Assembly: GCF_005144885.1 (NCBI RefSeq)
Contig: NZ_CP039690.1
Span: forward strand, 3,671,001-3,735,000
Direction of reading: 5' to 3'
DNA length: 64,000 nucleotides
Source: Phreatobacter stygius
Lineage (GTDB): Bacteria > Pseudomonadota > Alphaproteobacteria > Rhizobiales > Phreatobacteraceae
The notes under the pieces are model-generated. The model had not been told where the DNA came from, made no database searches, and worked only from the letters and a program-made list of their open reading frames with translations. Shown piece after piece: positions 38,041 to 46,265 of the stretch; position 1 is the stretch's first letter; every line of letters begins with the position of its first letter. The position numbers and the translations under genes were made by a program.

Positions 38041-38523
38041 ATGGCCTTCATGCTTGAAAGCCCCGCCTTCCCCAATGGTGGATCGATCCCGCGAAAATAT
38101 GCGCGAGAGGGCGCAAATCTCTCGCCACCGCTCAGGTGGAAGGAGGCGCCACCCGAGACGAGAAGTTTCGCGTTGATCGTCGAAGATCCCGATGCCCCCT
38201 CCGGCGTGTTCCGGCATTGGGCGATCTACAACATCGACCGCCAGCGCGATCAACTGCCCGAGGGCACGACGCGCGGAGCCAAGACCGAGAGCCTGGGGCA
38301 CGGCGTCAATGATTTCGGCAACGCCCACTATGACGGGCCGCAGCCGCCGCGCGGGCACGGCATTCACCACTACCATTTCCGCCTCGCGGCGCTCGATGTC
38401 GAGACGCTGAAACTCGGCGAGGGCGCCCGGGTCGACGCCGTCTGGGCGCGCGCCCGCCCGCATATCATCGCCGAGGCGGAACTGATCGGGACCTTCGAGA
38501 GCAGCCAGCCGAACGACAGGTGA
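38041..38523 (+). CDS. YbhB/YbcL-family (PEBP/Raf kinase inhibitor-like) protein
   Basis: A 160-residue cytoplasmic protein with PEBP motifs: ANLSPPLRWKEAPPETRSFA, the ligand-pocket DPDAPSGVFRHWAIYNID, and GPQPPRGHGIHHYHFRLAAL. GAGAGGAGG precedes the ATG at 38041. Bacterial members bind phosphate-like or anionic ligands and have no clear enzymatic role. The upstream EcfG-like promoter suggests induction in the general stress response. Confidence 0.9.
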   Translation: MAFMLESPAFPNGGSIPRKYAREGANLSPPLRWKEAPPETRSFALIVEDPDAPSGVFRHWAIYNIDRQRDQLPEGTTRGAKTESLGHGVNDFGNAHYDGPQPPRGHGIHHYHFRLAALDVETLKLGEGARVDAVWARARPHIIAEAELIGTFESSQPNDR

Positions 38524-38611
38524 CCCTGCAACCCGAACGCATCCGGCGGAGGAGGCATCGGCGGAACTGGCGCCGGACCGTCTGACCCCCCGGCGGGGGC
38601 CCTTGGGCCGC

Positions 38612-38640
38612 AAAAAAACCACCCCGGCCCTGCGGGGCCG
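38612..38640 (-). terminator. Terminator of the His-rich protein gene
   Basis: On the - strand a 5-bp core stem CCCCG/CGGGG, extendable to a GGCCC-type stem, is followed after two to three bases by seven T residues. It lies about 60 bases past the stop of the gene at 38698. Confidence 0.6.
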
Positions 38641-38697
38641 AGGCGGGTTGATTGTCGCGCCGTCCCGCCGTGTTGCGGCCCGGCCGGCGAAGCCGCG

Positions 38698-39102
38698 TTA
38701 TTCGCAGATGCGGACGTTGCGGCGCTCCGGCCCATAGGGGCCATCGACCCAGCGGCGCTCGATCCAGCATTCGCGCTGCGAAGCAGCGGCCGCAGCCGCG
38801 GCTCCGCCGAGAATCAGGGCTGCCGCTCCGGCGCCGATCAGGGCGCCGTTACCGCCATAGCCGCGTCCACGATGGTGGTGGTGGTGTCCGTGGCGATGCC
38901 GATAACCGCCATGGCGGTGACCGCTATGATGCCGGCGCTGCATTTCGACCGGCGATTGATCCTCGAGGACCGTGCCCACCGCGAAGCGCTCGCCCATTGG
39001 GGCGGCTTGGGCGGCGGACGACGGCAAAATCAATGCGGCACACAGCGCCAGGGCGCCTGCAGCGGCCGATAAAGTGAATCTCTTGTCCATTGCAACGTTC
39101 AC
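38698..39102 (-). CDS. Histidine-rich secreted protein of unknown function
   Basis: A 134-residue protein with a signal peptide (DKRFTLSAAAGALALCAALI, ending AAQA). A His/Arg/Gly-rich stretch of about 25 residues around positions 54-78 contains HGHHHHH. A glycine/alanine-rich hydrophobic segment follows (GALIGAGAAALILGGAAAAA), and the tail has two cysteines (ECWIERRWVDGPYGPERRN then VRICE). The GTG at 39102 has GGAGAG six bases upstream; the ATG four codons later lacks a spaced site. The His tract could bind metals; the rest resembles rhizobial small surface proteins. Confidence 0.65.
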   Translation of the reverse strand: MNVAMDKRFTLSAAAGALALCAALILPSSAAQAAPMGERFAVGTVLEDQSPVEMQRRHHSGHRHGGYRHRHGHHHHHRGRGYGGNGALIGAGAAALILGGAAAAAAASQRECWIERRWVDGPYGPERRNVRICE

Positions 39103-39351
39103 GGAACGCTCTCCTGAAACGGTACGAATCAAGTACCTTTGCACAAGGAAGCCAGATATTTCGTGGCTGGCGATCCTAGAGTTTGATCTCTTACGTAGCG
39201 AAAATCCAGAAAAATATTTGAAACAAAGGCACGCGGCCGCCGGTTAACGCTGATTGCGCAGCCTTGATACCAACCAGAGAAGAGCATGCGGCGAACGAGT
39301 AGGCTGTGCAAAACCGGCCTGCTTACCTGGGCTGTGCTTCGTATTGCCTGA

Positions 39352-40293
39352 TCAGCAGCCGGCGGCCCGGCCGTCGCTGCGGATCGTCTTGGCGATGGCT
39401 TTCTGCCGGTCGTTCTCCGCGCGCTGGCGGGCGATTTCTTCGGCCGGGATCCGCGCCGGATTCATGAAGTCACGTTTCCAGTCGGCGCTGGCGCTCCAGC
39501 GCTGCGGCGACTGCATGGTGGTGCGTGCGCCCGGCGCGGCTTCCAGCAGGTCGAGGGCGAGCGCAAGCGTCTGGCGTTGCGACACCGGGTTCTTCGGCCG
39601 GCCGGCGGAATTGCCGAGTGGAAAGTCGCTGAACAGGAAGCGCGGCACGCCGACGAATTCGACGATGTCCTTGGCGCATCCCATGACCACGGTGGCGATG
39701 CCGTTCGCCTCCAGATGTCGCGCCACCAGGCTGACGGTCTGGTGGCAGACCGGGCAGTTCGGCACCAGCACGACGGCATCCACGCCATCGGCCCGGCAGC
39801 GCTCGAGGATTTCGGGCGCGTCGGTCTCGATCGTGGTCTTCTGGCTGCGATTGGTCGGCGCGCCGTGAAACCGCGGTGCGAGCGCGCCAATGCGCCCCTC
39901 CGCCGCGAACTGCCGAAGCAGCGGCAGCGGGAACCAGCTGTTCGGATCCTCGGCCGTCGTGTGGGTCCGGTCATAGGCTATGTGGGAGATCCTGACGTCG
40001 TGATCCTCGTCCGACCGCCCGGAATAGGCCGCGTAGAACTTGGCCGAAGCGTTATAGGCCGCCCCGGGTCCCTGATCGCCCTTGTCGGCCTGATAGGGGG
40101 CCGCGGTCGTGACCAGGGCAACCCGGCTCTGCGTCAGCGGCTTCGCCAGCGGCTGGAACGGCACATGGTCGTAATGCGCCCAGCGATAGGGATTGCCGTA
40201 GCCAAGCGTCAGATAATAGTCGCGGGTCCGCTGCATATAGGCGATCGGCTGATCGTCGTCGGGCGCAAATCCGAGATTGTCGTCGGCCGTCAT
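39352..40293 (-). CDS. Glycine/sarcosine/betaine/D-proline reductase B-like protein, cysteine form
   Basis: A 313-residue protein of the GrdB/PrdB family, which in clostridia are selenoproteins of amino-acid reductases. The visible family features are PIAYMQRTRDYYLTLGYGNPYRWAHYD, ALVTTAAPY, the ISHIAYDRTHTT stretch, and the redox site VLVPNCPVCHQTVSLVARHL with Cys in place of selenocysteine in a CxxC arrangement. No GrdA or GrdC gene is present. Homologues occur in aerobic proteobacteria with unknown roles. It lies next to the LysR-regulated cluster on the opposite strand from the SDR/ligase genes. Confidence 0.75.
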   Translation of the reverse strand: MTADDNLGFAPDDDQPIAYMQRTRDYYLTLGYGNPYRWAHYDHVPFQPLAKPLTQSRVALVTTAAPYQADKGDQGPGAAYNASAKFYAAYSGRSDEDHDVRISHIAYDRTHTTAEDPNSWFPLPLLRQFAAEGRIGALAPRFHGAPTNRSQKTTIETDAPEILERCRADGVDAVVLVPNCPVCHQTVSLVARHLEANGIATVVMGCAKDIVEFVGVPRFLFSDFPLGNSAGRPKNPVSQRQTLALALDLLEAAPGARTTMQSPQRWSASADWKRDFMNPARIPAEEIARQRAENDRQKAIAKTIRSDGRAAGC

Positions 40294-40376
40294 GGATCAT
40301 CGCCTCCTTGGGCCGCCAATCATGCCATCGATGAGCTTGCCGGTGCGACAGGCAAATCAGCACGGCGGCCGCGCGG

Positions 40377-41336
40377 TCAGGAGCGGGGCAATGCCGCGCT
40401 CTCGGTGCCGGCCGGCGGCGGGCGGCCGGCGCGCCGGGCCAGCGCCCAGTCCGGCACCGAGGCGCGCAGGAATTCGACCAGCGCACGAACTGCCGGTGCC
40501 GGATGTGCGGTCGGTGTGGTCAAGAGCAGGATCCGGTCGCCCGGACCGATGACCTGATAGTCGGTCAGCAGCGCCATCAGCCTGCCGTCGCTTATCGCCG
40601 GATCGGCCATGTAGTCCGGCAGCATGCCGATCCCGGCGCCGGCCATCAGCGCGTCCTGAAGGAACAGGAAATCCTCGGCCTGCACCCGCGGCACCACCGA
40701 CAGGATGCGGTTGCGGCCGTTCCGCCTGAGCTGGATGACGTGGTCGCGGCCGGCCGGCGGCGGCGCGACGATGGCATGGCCGGCGAGATCGTCGGGGTTC
40801 GCAACCGGCAAGGCCTCGACAAGATCAGGCGCGGCGCAGAGCCGCCATTCGACCGGGCACAGTTCGCGCGCCACCACGGTATCCGGCGGATCCGACATGA
40901 TCCGGACGGCGACGTCGATATTGCCGGCGATGAGGTCGCCGACCCGGTTGGAGAAGCTGACCTGCAGCGTGATGTCCGGATAGCGCGCCAGGAAGTCGAT
41001 GAGGACCGGCGCCAGCACGAGGCGGCCGAGGCCGGTCGGCACGCTCAAGCGGACATGGCCGCGCGGATGTTTGGTATGCCCGGCCATGGCCGCCTGCACC
41101 GCGCTGGCATCCTCGCGGATCCGGATCGCATGCTCATAGGCCGTGCGGCCGGCATCGGTCAGGTCGACGCGCCGGGTGGTGCGGCGCAACAGTTGCGCGC
41201 CCATCTGCCGTTCCAGCACCTTCAAGCGCTGGCTGATGCTCGACCGCGACACGCCGAGGCGTTTCGCCGCCCGGCTCAGATTGGGGGTCTCGGCGATCTC
41301 GGCGAACAGCAGAAGCAGGTTGAGGTCGACAGCCAT
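40377..41336 (-). CDS. LysR-family transcriptional regulator
   Basis: A 319-residue LysR protein: HTH LLLFAEIAETPNLSRAAKRL then GVSRSSISQRLKVLERQMG, and a type 2 periplasmic-binding-like effector domain (GHVRLSVPTGLGRLVLAPVL onward). It is 83 bases downstream of the GrdB-like gene's start on the same strand and divergent from the SDR gene across 133 bp, so it probably controls the SDR-ligase-Bug genes, the GrdB-like gene, or both. Confidence 0.92.
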   Translation of the reverse strand: MAVDLNLLLLFAEIAETPNLSRAAKRLGVSRSSISQRLKVLERQMGAQLLRRTTRRVDLTDAGRTAYEHAIRIREDASAVQAAMAGHTKHPRGHVRLSVPTGLGRLVLAPVLIDFLARYPDITLQVSFSNRVGDLIAGNIDVAVRIMSDPPDTVVARELCPVEWRLCAAPDLVEALPVANPDDLAGHAIVAPPPAGRDHVIQLRRNGRNRILSVVPRVQAEDFLFLQDALMAGAGIGMLPDYMADPAISDGRLMALLTDYQVIGPGDRILLLTTPTAHPAPAVRALVEFLRASVPDWALARRAGRPPPAGTESAALPRS

Positions 41337-41348
41337 TGTCGGATTTCA

Positions 41349-41396
41349 ATTGTCCAGCTTTGCTTCACAGTGATGTCGAGCTTGCTCGGATTGTCC
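41349..41396 (+). promoter_or_regulatory. Paired ATTGTCC direct repeats in the LysR-SDR gap
   Basis: ATTGTCC occurs at 41349-41355 and again at 41390-41396, 41 bases apart start to start, about four helical turns. The pair lies between divergent LysR and SDR genes, where a LysR tetramer would bind. Seen directly; role inferred. Confidence 0.35.
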
Positions 41397-41469
41397 TGAG
41401 ATTATGCCGACGTAGAATGACGTCAACAACAAGCAAACGAGCCGAGCTCGACCAGGGAAGGAGACTGTC

Positions 41470-42375
41470 ATGTTCAGGCAAGATCTGTTCGCCGGCCAGC
41501 GCGTGCTGATCACCGGTGGTGGCACCGGTCTCGGCCGCGCCATGGCCGGGCGCCTGCTGGCGCTCGGCGCGGAAATCCACATTTGCGGCCGCCGCACCGC
41601 GGTTCTCGAAGAGACCGCCACGGCCCTGATGGCCGAGCATGGCGGCAAGGTCGCCTGGCATGCCGTCGATATCCGTGATCCCGACGCGGTGGACGCGATG
41701 GTCGAGCGGATCTGGACCGAGGCCGGGCCGCTGACGGCGCTGATCAACAATGCCGCCGGCAATTTCATCAGCCGGACCGAAGACCTGTCGCACCGTGGCT
41801 TCAACGCCATTGCCGACATCGTGTTTCGCGGCACCTTTTATGTCACCCAAGCCGTCGGCAAGCGCTGGATTGCCGGCGGCACCGGCGGCGCGGTGCTGTC
41901 GATCGTGGTGACCTGGATCTGGACCGGCTCGCCTTTCGTCGTTCCCTCGGCCATGTCGAAGGCCGGCATCGACGCCATGACCAAGTCGCTGGCGGTCGAA
42001 TGGGGCCGCTACGGCATTCGCCTGAACGCCATCGCGCCGGGCGTCATCCCGACCGAGGGCGCCATGAAGCGGCTGCGCCCGGCCGAAGCCGGCGAGGAGG
42101 ATGTGGCCCGGCGGAACCCGCTCGGGCGGGTCGGCACCGAGGCCGATCTCGGCGATCTCGCGGCTTTCCTGCTGGCACCGGGAAGCGGCTGGATCAACGG
42201 CCAGACCATTGCGCTCGACGGCGGCGACTGGCTCGCCAACCGCGCCTATTTCACCGACTATCTGGCCTGGGGTGATGCCGAGTGGCAGGCCGCGCGCGCG
42301 CGCATCACCGCCCAGAACACCACCGACAAGGCCGGCCGCGACGCGCCGGCGTCGTCGTCGGAGCCGCGGTCATGA
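41470..42375 (+). CDS. SDR oxidoreductase, 2,4-dienoyl-CoA reductase-like
   Basis: A 301-residue Rossmann-fold SDR with cofactor motif LITGGGTGLGRAMA, an Arg after strand 2 (GRR) favouring NADP, NNAAGNF, and the segment TGSPFVVPSAMSKAGIDAMT, where 2,4-dienoyl-CoA reductases keep Ser and Lys instead of the classical YxxxK. In that family a Tyr usually lies just before TGS; here the stretch is VVTWIWTGS, so a Trp replaces it. The tail LAAFLLAPGSGWINGQTIAL is also family-like. It overlaps the AMP-ligase gene by four bases. Confidence 0.85.
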   Translation: MFRQDLFAGQRVLITGGGTGLGRAMAGRLLALGAEIHICGRRTAVLEETATALMAEHGGKVAWHAVDIRDPDAVDAMVERIWTEAGPLTALINNAAGNFISRTEDLSHRGFNAIADIVFRGTFYVTQAVGKRWIAGGTGGAVLSIVVTWIWTGSPFVVPSAMSKAGIDAMTKSLAVEWGRYGIRLNAIAPGVIPTEGAMKRLRPAEAGEEDVARRNPLGRVGTEADLGDLAAFLLAPGSGWINGQTIALDGGDWLANRAYFTDYLAWGDAEWQAARARITAQNTTDKAGRDAPASSSEPRS

Positions 42376-43868
42376 CGGCCGCGCTGCGTTTCGGCGCCAC
42401 GGAACGGTCTGCGGCGGAGCTTGAGGATAGGGGCCGCCGGCTCGCCGGCGGCCTTGCCGCTCTCGGCCTGAAGGAGGGCGACGTGGTTGCCGTCCTCCTG
42501 CGCAATGATCCGGTCTATTTCGACGTGATCCATGCCTGCCGGATCGGCGGTTTCACCTATTGCCCGGTCAACTGGCATTTCACGCCGGCCGAGATCGGCT
42601 TCCTCGTCAGCGACAGCGGCGCCCGTGCGATCATCGGCCATGCCGACCTGCTGGCGGCCGCAGGCGAGGTCTTGCCGCAAGCTCTGCCGGTGCTCGCCGT
42701 GGGCGCAACCCTGGCCGCCGGCCTGCAGGATTATGAAGGCTGGCTCGCGGCCTCGGGGCGCTATGCCGGTCCCGTGGTCTCGCCGCGCGGCCACATGGCC
42801 TATACCTCGGGCACGACCGGCCGGCCGAAAGGCATCGTTCGCCAGGCCGTGCCGCTCGGCGAGGCCGAAGCGTCGCAGCAGCGCGCCAGGGCGGTGGCCG
42901 AAATCGCCTTCGGCATCAAGCCGGGCTGCCGGGCGCTGATCCCGGCGCCGCTCTATCACAGCGCGCCGAGCCTGATCGCCCAGATGGCGCTGCAGCAGGC
43001 CGAGCTGGTCGTGCTGACTCAGCGCTTCCGCGAAGAGGAGGTGTTGGAACTGATCGAAGAGCACCGGATCGACGTGGTCTATCTGGTGCCGACCATGTAT
43101 GTGCGCCTGTTGAAATTGCCGGCGGAGACGCGCGCCCGTCACGACCTGTCTTCGCTGCGCTTCGTCGCGTCCACCGGGGCGCCCTGCGCGCCCCAGGTGA
43201 AGCGGGCGATGATCGACTGGCTCGGACCGGTGATCCATGAGACCTATGCCTCGAGCGAGAGCGGCATGATCACGGTCATCGGCTCGCAAGAAGCGCTCGC
43301 CCGTCCGGGCAGCAGCGGTCGTCCGATCGGCGAGGCCAGGATCGCCATCCTGACCGAGGACGGCCGGGACTGCGCCACCGGTGAGATCGGACTGATCTAT
43401 GTCCGCCAGCCGGCCTATCCCGACTTCGTCTATCGCAACCAGCCCGACGCCCGCGGCAAGATCGACCGGGACGGCCTGATCACGCTCGGCGACATGGGTT
43501 ACCTCGACCCGGACGGTTATCTCTATGTCTGCGACCGCGCTTCCGACATGGTCATTTCGGGCGGGGTGAATATCTACCCGGCGGAGATCGAACACGCCCT
43601 GGTCCGCTTGCCCGGCGTGCTCGATTGCGCCGTCATCGGCATCCCGGATGACGAGTTCGGCGAGCAGTTGCTGGCCCTGGTGCTGCCCGAACCTGGCGCC
43701 ACGCCGGTTCCGGCCGAGCTTGCCGAGCGGCTACGCCAAACCATTGCCGGCTACAAGGTGCCTCGCCGCATCGAGATCGTCGACGCGTTGCCGCGCGACG
43801 ACAATGGCAAGATCGCCAAGCGCCGGCTGCGCGACGCCTATTGGGCCAAAAGCGGCCGCCAGATCTGA
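42372..43868 (+). CDS. AMP-dependent acyl-CoA synthetase/ligase
   Basis: A 498-residue ANL-superfamily enzyme that activates a carboxylate through an acyl-adenylate. Motifs: YTSGTTGRPKGIVR (ATP binding), HETYASSESGMITV (A5), the A7-A8 region LGDMGYLDPDGYLYVCDRAS then SGGVNIYPAEIE, and the A10 lysine in LPRDDNGKIAKRRL. It resembles the fatty/aryl-CoA ligase branch. The ATG at 42372 overlaps the SDR stop. With the SDR it suggests activation then reduction of an unsaturated acid; the substrate is unknown. Confidence 0.9.
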   Translation: MTAALRFGATERSAAELEDRGRRLAGGLAALGLKEGDVVAVLLRNDPVYFDVIHACRIGGFTYCPVNWHFTPAEIGFLVSDSGARAIIGHADLLAAAGEVLPQALPVLAVGATLAAGLQDYEGWLAASGRYAGPVVSPRGHMAYTSGTTGRPKGIVRQAVPLGEAEASQQRARAVAEIAFGIKPGCRALIPAPLYHSAPSLIAQMALQQAELVVLTQRFREEEVLELIEEHRIDVVYLVPTMYVRLLKLPAETRARHDLSSLRFVASTGAPCAPQVKRAMIDWLGPVIHETYASSESGMITVIGSQEALARPGSSGRPIGEARIAILTEDGRDCATGEIGLIYVRQPAYPDFVYRNQPDARGKIDRDGLITLGDMGYLDPDGYLYVCDRASDMVISGGVNIYPAEIEHALVRLPGVLDCAVIGIPDDEFGEQLLALVLPEPGATPVPAELAERLRQTIAGYKVPRRIEIVDALPRDDNGKIAKRRLRDAYWAKSGRQI

Positions 43869-43917
43869 GCCGCGCCCAGGTCTGAGCAGCGCCCAGGTCT
43901 GAGGGGCGCCCAGGCTT
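43867..43917 (+). repeat. Three tandem 17-bp repeats between the ligase and Bug-protein genes
   Basis: Units GAGCCGCGCCCAGGTCT (43867-43883), GAGCAGCGCCCAGGTCT (43884-43900) and GAGGGGCGCCCAGGCTT (43901-43917), followed by a partial GAGCAGCC. The first unit begins within the ligase stop codon TGA. Repeated TGA in the same phase would stop read-through; a variable-number repeat is possible. Confidence 0.8.
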
Positions 43918-43975
43918 GAGCAGCCTACGTCTCGATCCAGCCTTCAACGAACAACAATTCCAGGGAGGACTTCTG

Positions 43976-44956
43976 ATGGCACTGCGTTTCACCGGCCGGC
44001 TTTTCGGCCTTGCACTCGGCCTTGCCGGCGCCGGCGCCCCGGCGCATGCCGCGGACTATCCGACACGGCCGATCCGTTTCATCGTGCCCTATGCGGCCGG
44101 CGGTGCCAGCGACCAGCTGGCGCGCGGCCTTGGCGACATCCTGTCGAGGGATCTCGGCCAGCAATTGGTCATCGAGAACCGGCCGGGGGCCAATACCAGC
44201 CTGGGCGCCGAGGCGGTCAGCCGTTCGGAGCCCGACGGCCACACGCTGTTCCTGGCGAGCGGCGCCAACATGGTGCTCAATCCGCTGCTCTACCGCCGGC
44301 TGTCCTACAATCCCGACAAGGACCTGCGCCTGATCAGCCTGCTTGCCGAGGTGCCGCTGGTGGTCGTCGTCCATCCCTCGGTGCCGGCGAAGACGCTGGC
44401 TGAATTCGTCGCCCACGGACGGCTCCACGGCGACAAGCTGAATTATGCCTCGGTCGGCATCGGCAACCCGCTGCATCTGGCCGCGGAGCGGTTCAAGATG
44501 GCCTCGGGCGTGCGCATGACCCACGTGCCCTATCGCGGCAGCGCCCCGGCCCTGACCGACCTGGTCTCCGGCCAGGTGCAGGTGATGTTCGACACGATCT
44601 CGAGTTCGCTGCCACATATCCAGGCGGGTAATCTCAGGGCTCTCGCGGTGACCACGCCGGAACGCCTGGCGCAATTGCCCGACGTGCCGACGGTCGCCGA
44701 GAGCGGCTATCCGGGCTATCGCGCTTCCGTCTGGTTCGGGCTTGCCGCGCCGCGCCAGATCCCGGATCAGGTCGCCGCCCGGCTTGCCGCGGGGGTCGCC
44801 AAGGCGCTGACCGACGAGACGCTGCGCAAGGCGCTGGAGCCCTTCGGTTTCATCGTGCTGAAGGCGCAGACGCCCGACGAGATCGCCCGTTTTATCGCCG
44901 AGGAACGGACCCGCTGGGCCGAGACCATCGCGTCCAACAACATCACGCTGGATTAG
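43976..44956 (+). CDS. Bug-family (TctC-like) tripartite tricarboxylate transporter binding protein
   Basis: A 326-residue periplasmic binding protein. The signal peptide covers about residues 1-25 (LFGLALGLAGAGAPAHA), then DYPTRPIRFIVPYAAGGASD, the carboxylate-binding start of the family, IENRPGANTSLGAEAV, VPYRGSAPALTDLVSGQVQVMFD and VPTVAESGYPGY. AGGGAGG lies before the ATG at 43976. No TctA/TctB membrane genes are adjacent, as is common for orphan Bug proteins, so it may use a remote permease. Genomic link to the ligase suggests an organic acid ligand. Confidence 0.9.
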   Translation: MALRFTGRLFGLALGLAGAGAPAHAADYPTRPIRFIVPYAAGGASDQLARGLGDILSRDLGQQLVIENRPGANTSLGAEAVSRSEPDGHTLFLASGANMVLNPLLYRRLSYNPDKDLRLISLLAEVPLVVVVHPSVPAKTLAEFVAHGRLHGDKLNYASVGIGNPLHLAAERFKMASGVRMTHVPYRGSAPALTDLVSGQVQVMFDTISSSLPHIQAGNLRALAVTTPERLAQLPDVPTVAESGYPGYRASVWFGLAAPRQIPDQVAARLAAGVAKALTDETLRKALEPFGFIVLKAQTPDEIARFIAEERTRWAETIASNNITLD

Positions 44957-45296
44957 ACGGCGGCTGCCTTCGGCGGCCGTCGCAGGGCGAGAGACGCCGG
45001 GATCCCGACGATACTTCACGCCTTGCCGAGAGCGGGCTCGGATGCGGTCGGCAAGGCCGCGGGGCTCCGCCACAAAGCAGGATCCGTGTGCGCTGCCCAG
45101 CCCGGCCGGAGGGCCCGGTGCGGTCCGGCCGGCTGTCCCGACCCGTCGGGACAGCCGCGGCGCGCGGTTGAAACATCTCTTAACAACACCGGGCACCTCT
45201 TGGCGTTGATCGCCGTGTATCGCTTCAGGCGCGGCATCGACGATGTCTTGTTCGCCTTGGCGGGCGATCGGGAGACAAACCGCCGCCAGGAGCCCC
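44957..45296. other. Intergenic region with a perfect hairpin
   Basis: The 340-bp gap between the Bug protein gene and the DUF3313 lipoprotein gene contains a perfect 11-bp stem with a CCCG loop at 45131-45156 (GGCTGTCCCGA/TCGGGACAGCC), which may end transcription although no T tract follows. Nothing else convincing is seen. Confidence 0.5.
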
Positions 45297-46241
45297 ATGG
45301 TGAGTGCCGTTCGAGATTTGCGACAGAGCCCGTCCCGCCGCGATCCCGCGGTATCGTGGCCAGAGGCCCACAAGGAGCCGTCAGGCCTTCCGCCGGGCAT
45401 GCGCGTGCTGTTTGGCCTGCTGCTGCCGCTTGTCGCCGGATGTGCCTCGGTCCCGCTGCAGCGTGCCGGTTCGCTCTCGTCTTACGACCATATGGCGCCT
45501 CAGGACGGTTGGTTCACGCGGGCACAGGTGAGCGTGAGCCGGGACGATATCCTGGCCGCGAAGACGATACGCATCGTACCGACGACGTTTGTCGCCTCTG
45601 CCCTGCAGATACAACTGCCCGACACGCAACGCCGGCTGGTCGCCAATGCCGTCGATCGATCGCTCTGCATTGGCCTCAGCGACCGGTTTCAGATCGTCAC
45701 AGGGTCCCAGCCGGCGGACCTGGTGGTCCAGGCGTCCATCACATCCATCGTTCCGACCAATGAAGCTGCGGTTGTCGCGTCGAAGGCTCTCTCGGTCGCA
45801 ACCTCGGTGGCGACCCATGCCGCCTCGGTGTCGGTTCCGGTGCCGTCGGTGCGAATTCCGATCGGCCTCGGCGGGCTCGCGCTCGAGGCCGAGGCACGCG
45901 ACGGTGGCGGCACGCAGAAGGCCGCGATGATGTGGGCGCGCGGCGCCAATGCCTTCATCGGCCAACCGCGGGCCTCACCGGCCGGCGATGCCTATGATCT
46001 GGCCTCCGCATTCGGCGACGACTTCAGCAAGCTGCTCGTGACCGGCGCAAGCCCGTTCAAGACCATGCCGTCTCTGCCAGCCATGCACCGGGTCGGATCG
46101 ATGGTTGGCGCGGCGCCGAAGGAAAGTGCGTGCGACGCCTTCGGTCGCGGCGGTGTCGCCGGTCTGGCGGGGGCGGCCATCGGCCTGCCGCCGGAATGGA
46201 CCGACAATGGCGCGCGGACCGACACCTCGTCGGCGAGATGA
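45297..46241 (+). CDS. DUF3313-like lipoprotein
   Basis: The protein has a lipobox LVAGC at the end of the hydrophobic stretch VLFGLLLPLVAGCA, and the conserved DUF3313-type opening SLSSYDHMAPQDGWFTRAQVS with VVQASITSIVPTNEAA. The mature part ends with a Gly-rich tail. Two starts are possible: ATG at 45297 with AGGAG four bases upstream, giving a long N-terminal region (314 residues), or ATG at 45399, giving a normal lipoprotein signal (280 residues) but no clear ribosome site. Function unknown, probably outer-membrane anchored. Confidence 0.75.
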   Translation: MVSAVRDLRQSPSRRDPAVSWPEAHKEPSGLPPGMRVLFGLLLPLVAGCASVPLQRAGSLSSYDHMAPQDGWFTRAQVSVSRDDILAAKTIRIVPTTFVASALQIQLPDTQRRLVANAVDRSLCIGLSDRFQIVTGSQPADLVVQASITSIVPTNEAAVVASKALSVATSVATHAASVSVPVPSVRIPIGLGGLALEAEARDGGGTQKAAMMWARGANAFIGQPRASPAGDAYDLASAFGDDFSKLLVTGASPFKTMPSLPAMHRVGSMVGAAPKESACDAFGRGGVAGLAGAAIGLPPEWTDNGARTDTSSAR

Positions 46242-46265
46242 TCGGCGTGGGGACCGACGGCGGCC

